Shown here: positions 4,831 through 5,292 of the stretch, one piece after another
Numbering within the stretch: position 1 is the stretch's first letter
How the letters are laid out: each line of letters starts with the position of its first letter
Source: Solirubrobacteraceae bacterium
GTDB taxonomy: Bacteria > Actinomycetota > Thermoleophilia > Solirubrobacterales > Solirubrobacteraceae
Reading direction: 5' to 3'
Length of the DNA: 5,292 bases
NCBI GenBank assembly: GCA_024710825.1
Contig: JANJUA010000031.1
Coordinates: 1 to 5,292, forward strand
Made by a program: the position numbers and the translations under genes
Notes under the pieces: generated by a model
Told to the model about the DNA's origin: nothing
Seen by the model: the letters and a program-made list of their open reading frames with translations, nothing else
Database searches by the model: none

Positions 4831-5292
4831 CTACGCAAGCGCCCGCGCCGGGTCCCGGCGGCGCGCCCGTCGCGCGTTGAGCAGCACGACCGCCGCGACG
4901 ACGAGCATGCCGCCCGCCGCCTGGAGCGCAGTGAGCCGCTCGCCGAAGACGAGCATCGCCAGGCCGACGGTGACGACCGGCTCGGCGGTGGAGACGATCG
5001 AGGCCGTCGAGGGGCCGACGCGCTCGAGCCCCACCAGGAACGCCGCGACCGGCAGCACGGTCGAGATCAGAGCGACTCCCACGACGGCCGCCCAGCCGCC
5101 GGGGGTGGCGCCGCCGAGCTCCGGGCCGCCCGTGGCGACGGTGAACGCGCCGACGGAGGCCGCGGCGGCGCTGATGACGAGCGCGCTGAAGAGGATCGGG
5201 TCGATCCGGCCGACGACGCGGTCGGCCACGAGGATGTAGACGGCGTAGGTGACGGCCGCGCCGAGGGCGAGGGCGACGCCGACGCCGTCCAG
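4831..5292 (-). CDS. EamA/DMT-family transporter, C-terminal half (partial at the right edge)
   Basis: The visible 153 residues are the second EamA repeat of a drug/metabolite-type membrane transporter; a whole protein is about 280-310 residues, so the N-terminal repeat lies beyond the window. The frame is open to the last base, beginning LDGVGVALALGAAVTYAVYI, so the GTG at 5229 is an internal valine and not the start. Five hydrophobic segments lie at about visible residues 4-22, 31-53, 66-88, 95-115 and 121-139. The signature LERVGPSTASIVSTAEPVV with the following LVFGERLTALQAAGG is typical of EamA proteins. The end is a short basic tail (RRARRRDPAR), expected to be cytoplasmic, and the stop is TAG. 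Members export or exchange amino acids, metabolites or toxic compounds; substrate cannot be read from sequence. It is co-directional with ligC, whose GTG lies 10 nt downstream, so the two probably share a transcript. Confidence 0.88.
   Translation of the reverse strand: MDGVGVALALGAAVTYAVYILVADRVVGRIDPILFSALVISAAAASVGAFTVATGGPELGGATPGGWAAVVGVALISTVLPVAAFLVGLERVGPSTASIVSTAEPVVTVGLAMLVFGERLTALQAAGGMLVVAAVVLLNARRARRRDPARALA

Noticed and set aside
3951..4880. Plus-strand open frame of 309 residues opposite ligC
   Set aside because: Antisense to all ligase motifs and itself Ala/Glu/Arg-rich without domain features; there is no promoter or ribosome binding site that favours it.
4831..5229. GTG at 5229 as the start of a short 132-residue membrane protein
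   Set aside because: The frame stays open to the window edge and the upstream residues form a further EamA-type membrane helix, so this is the end of a larger transporter.

Overview
The window is very GC-rich (roughly 70% or more by eye), with strong G/C bias at third codon positions and GTG starts. Together with a stand-alone LigC-type ATP-dependent ligase and the overall gene style, this points to an actinobacterial-type genome, possibly a deep lineage such as Thermoleophilia/Solirubrobacterales. The lineage is inferred from style, not from a phylogenetic marker.

Layout: (1) 1-203, minus strand: the N-terminal part of an NfeD-like membrane protein that runs off the left edge. (2) 204-336: a divergent intergenic region with an imperfect 14-bp inverted repeat that brackets a perfect 10-bp palindrome. 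It is the only sizeable non-coding stretch and the obvious place for promoters and operators. (3) 337-3872, plus strand: a complete four-gene ABC importer operon of the OpuC/ProU-type osmoprotectant (quaternary ammonium) class, in the order permease, ATPase, permease, substrate-binding lipoprotein. The first three genes overlap at start/stop codons (TGATG and GTGA), and the lipoprotein follows after 22 nt with its own good Shine-Dalgarno. (4) 3867-3884: a perfect 8-bp inverted repeat that carries the stop codons of two convergent genes, probably a bidirectional terminator. (5) 3879-4820, minus strand: an ATP-dependent DNA ligase of the LigC type. (6) 4831-5292, minus strand: the C-terminal half of an EamA/DMT-family transporter that runs off the right edge and lies just upstream of ligC in the same direction.

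How the genes work together: the lipoprotein should capture a small, probably quaternary-ammonium, solute outside the membrane and deliver it to a heterodimeric permease pore. The ATPase drives import, and its C-terminal regulatory tail resembles a reduced CBS module. The ligase is a nick-sealing/repair enzyme with no evident link to transport; it shares a transcription unit with the EamA transporter. I see no tRNA, rRNA, CRISPR array, insertion sequence or phage gene. This is largely ordinary chromosomal sequence, and I did not find a convincing undescribed system. The points most worth a second look are the shared stop-codon hairpin, the symmetric repeats in the divergent promoter region, and the features that leave the transporter's ligand and gating unresolved.
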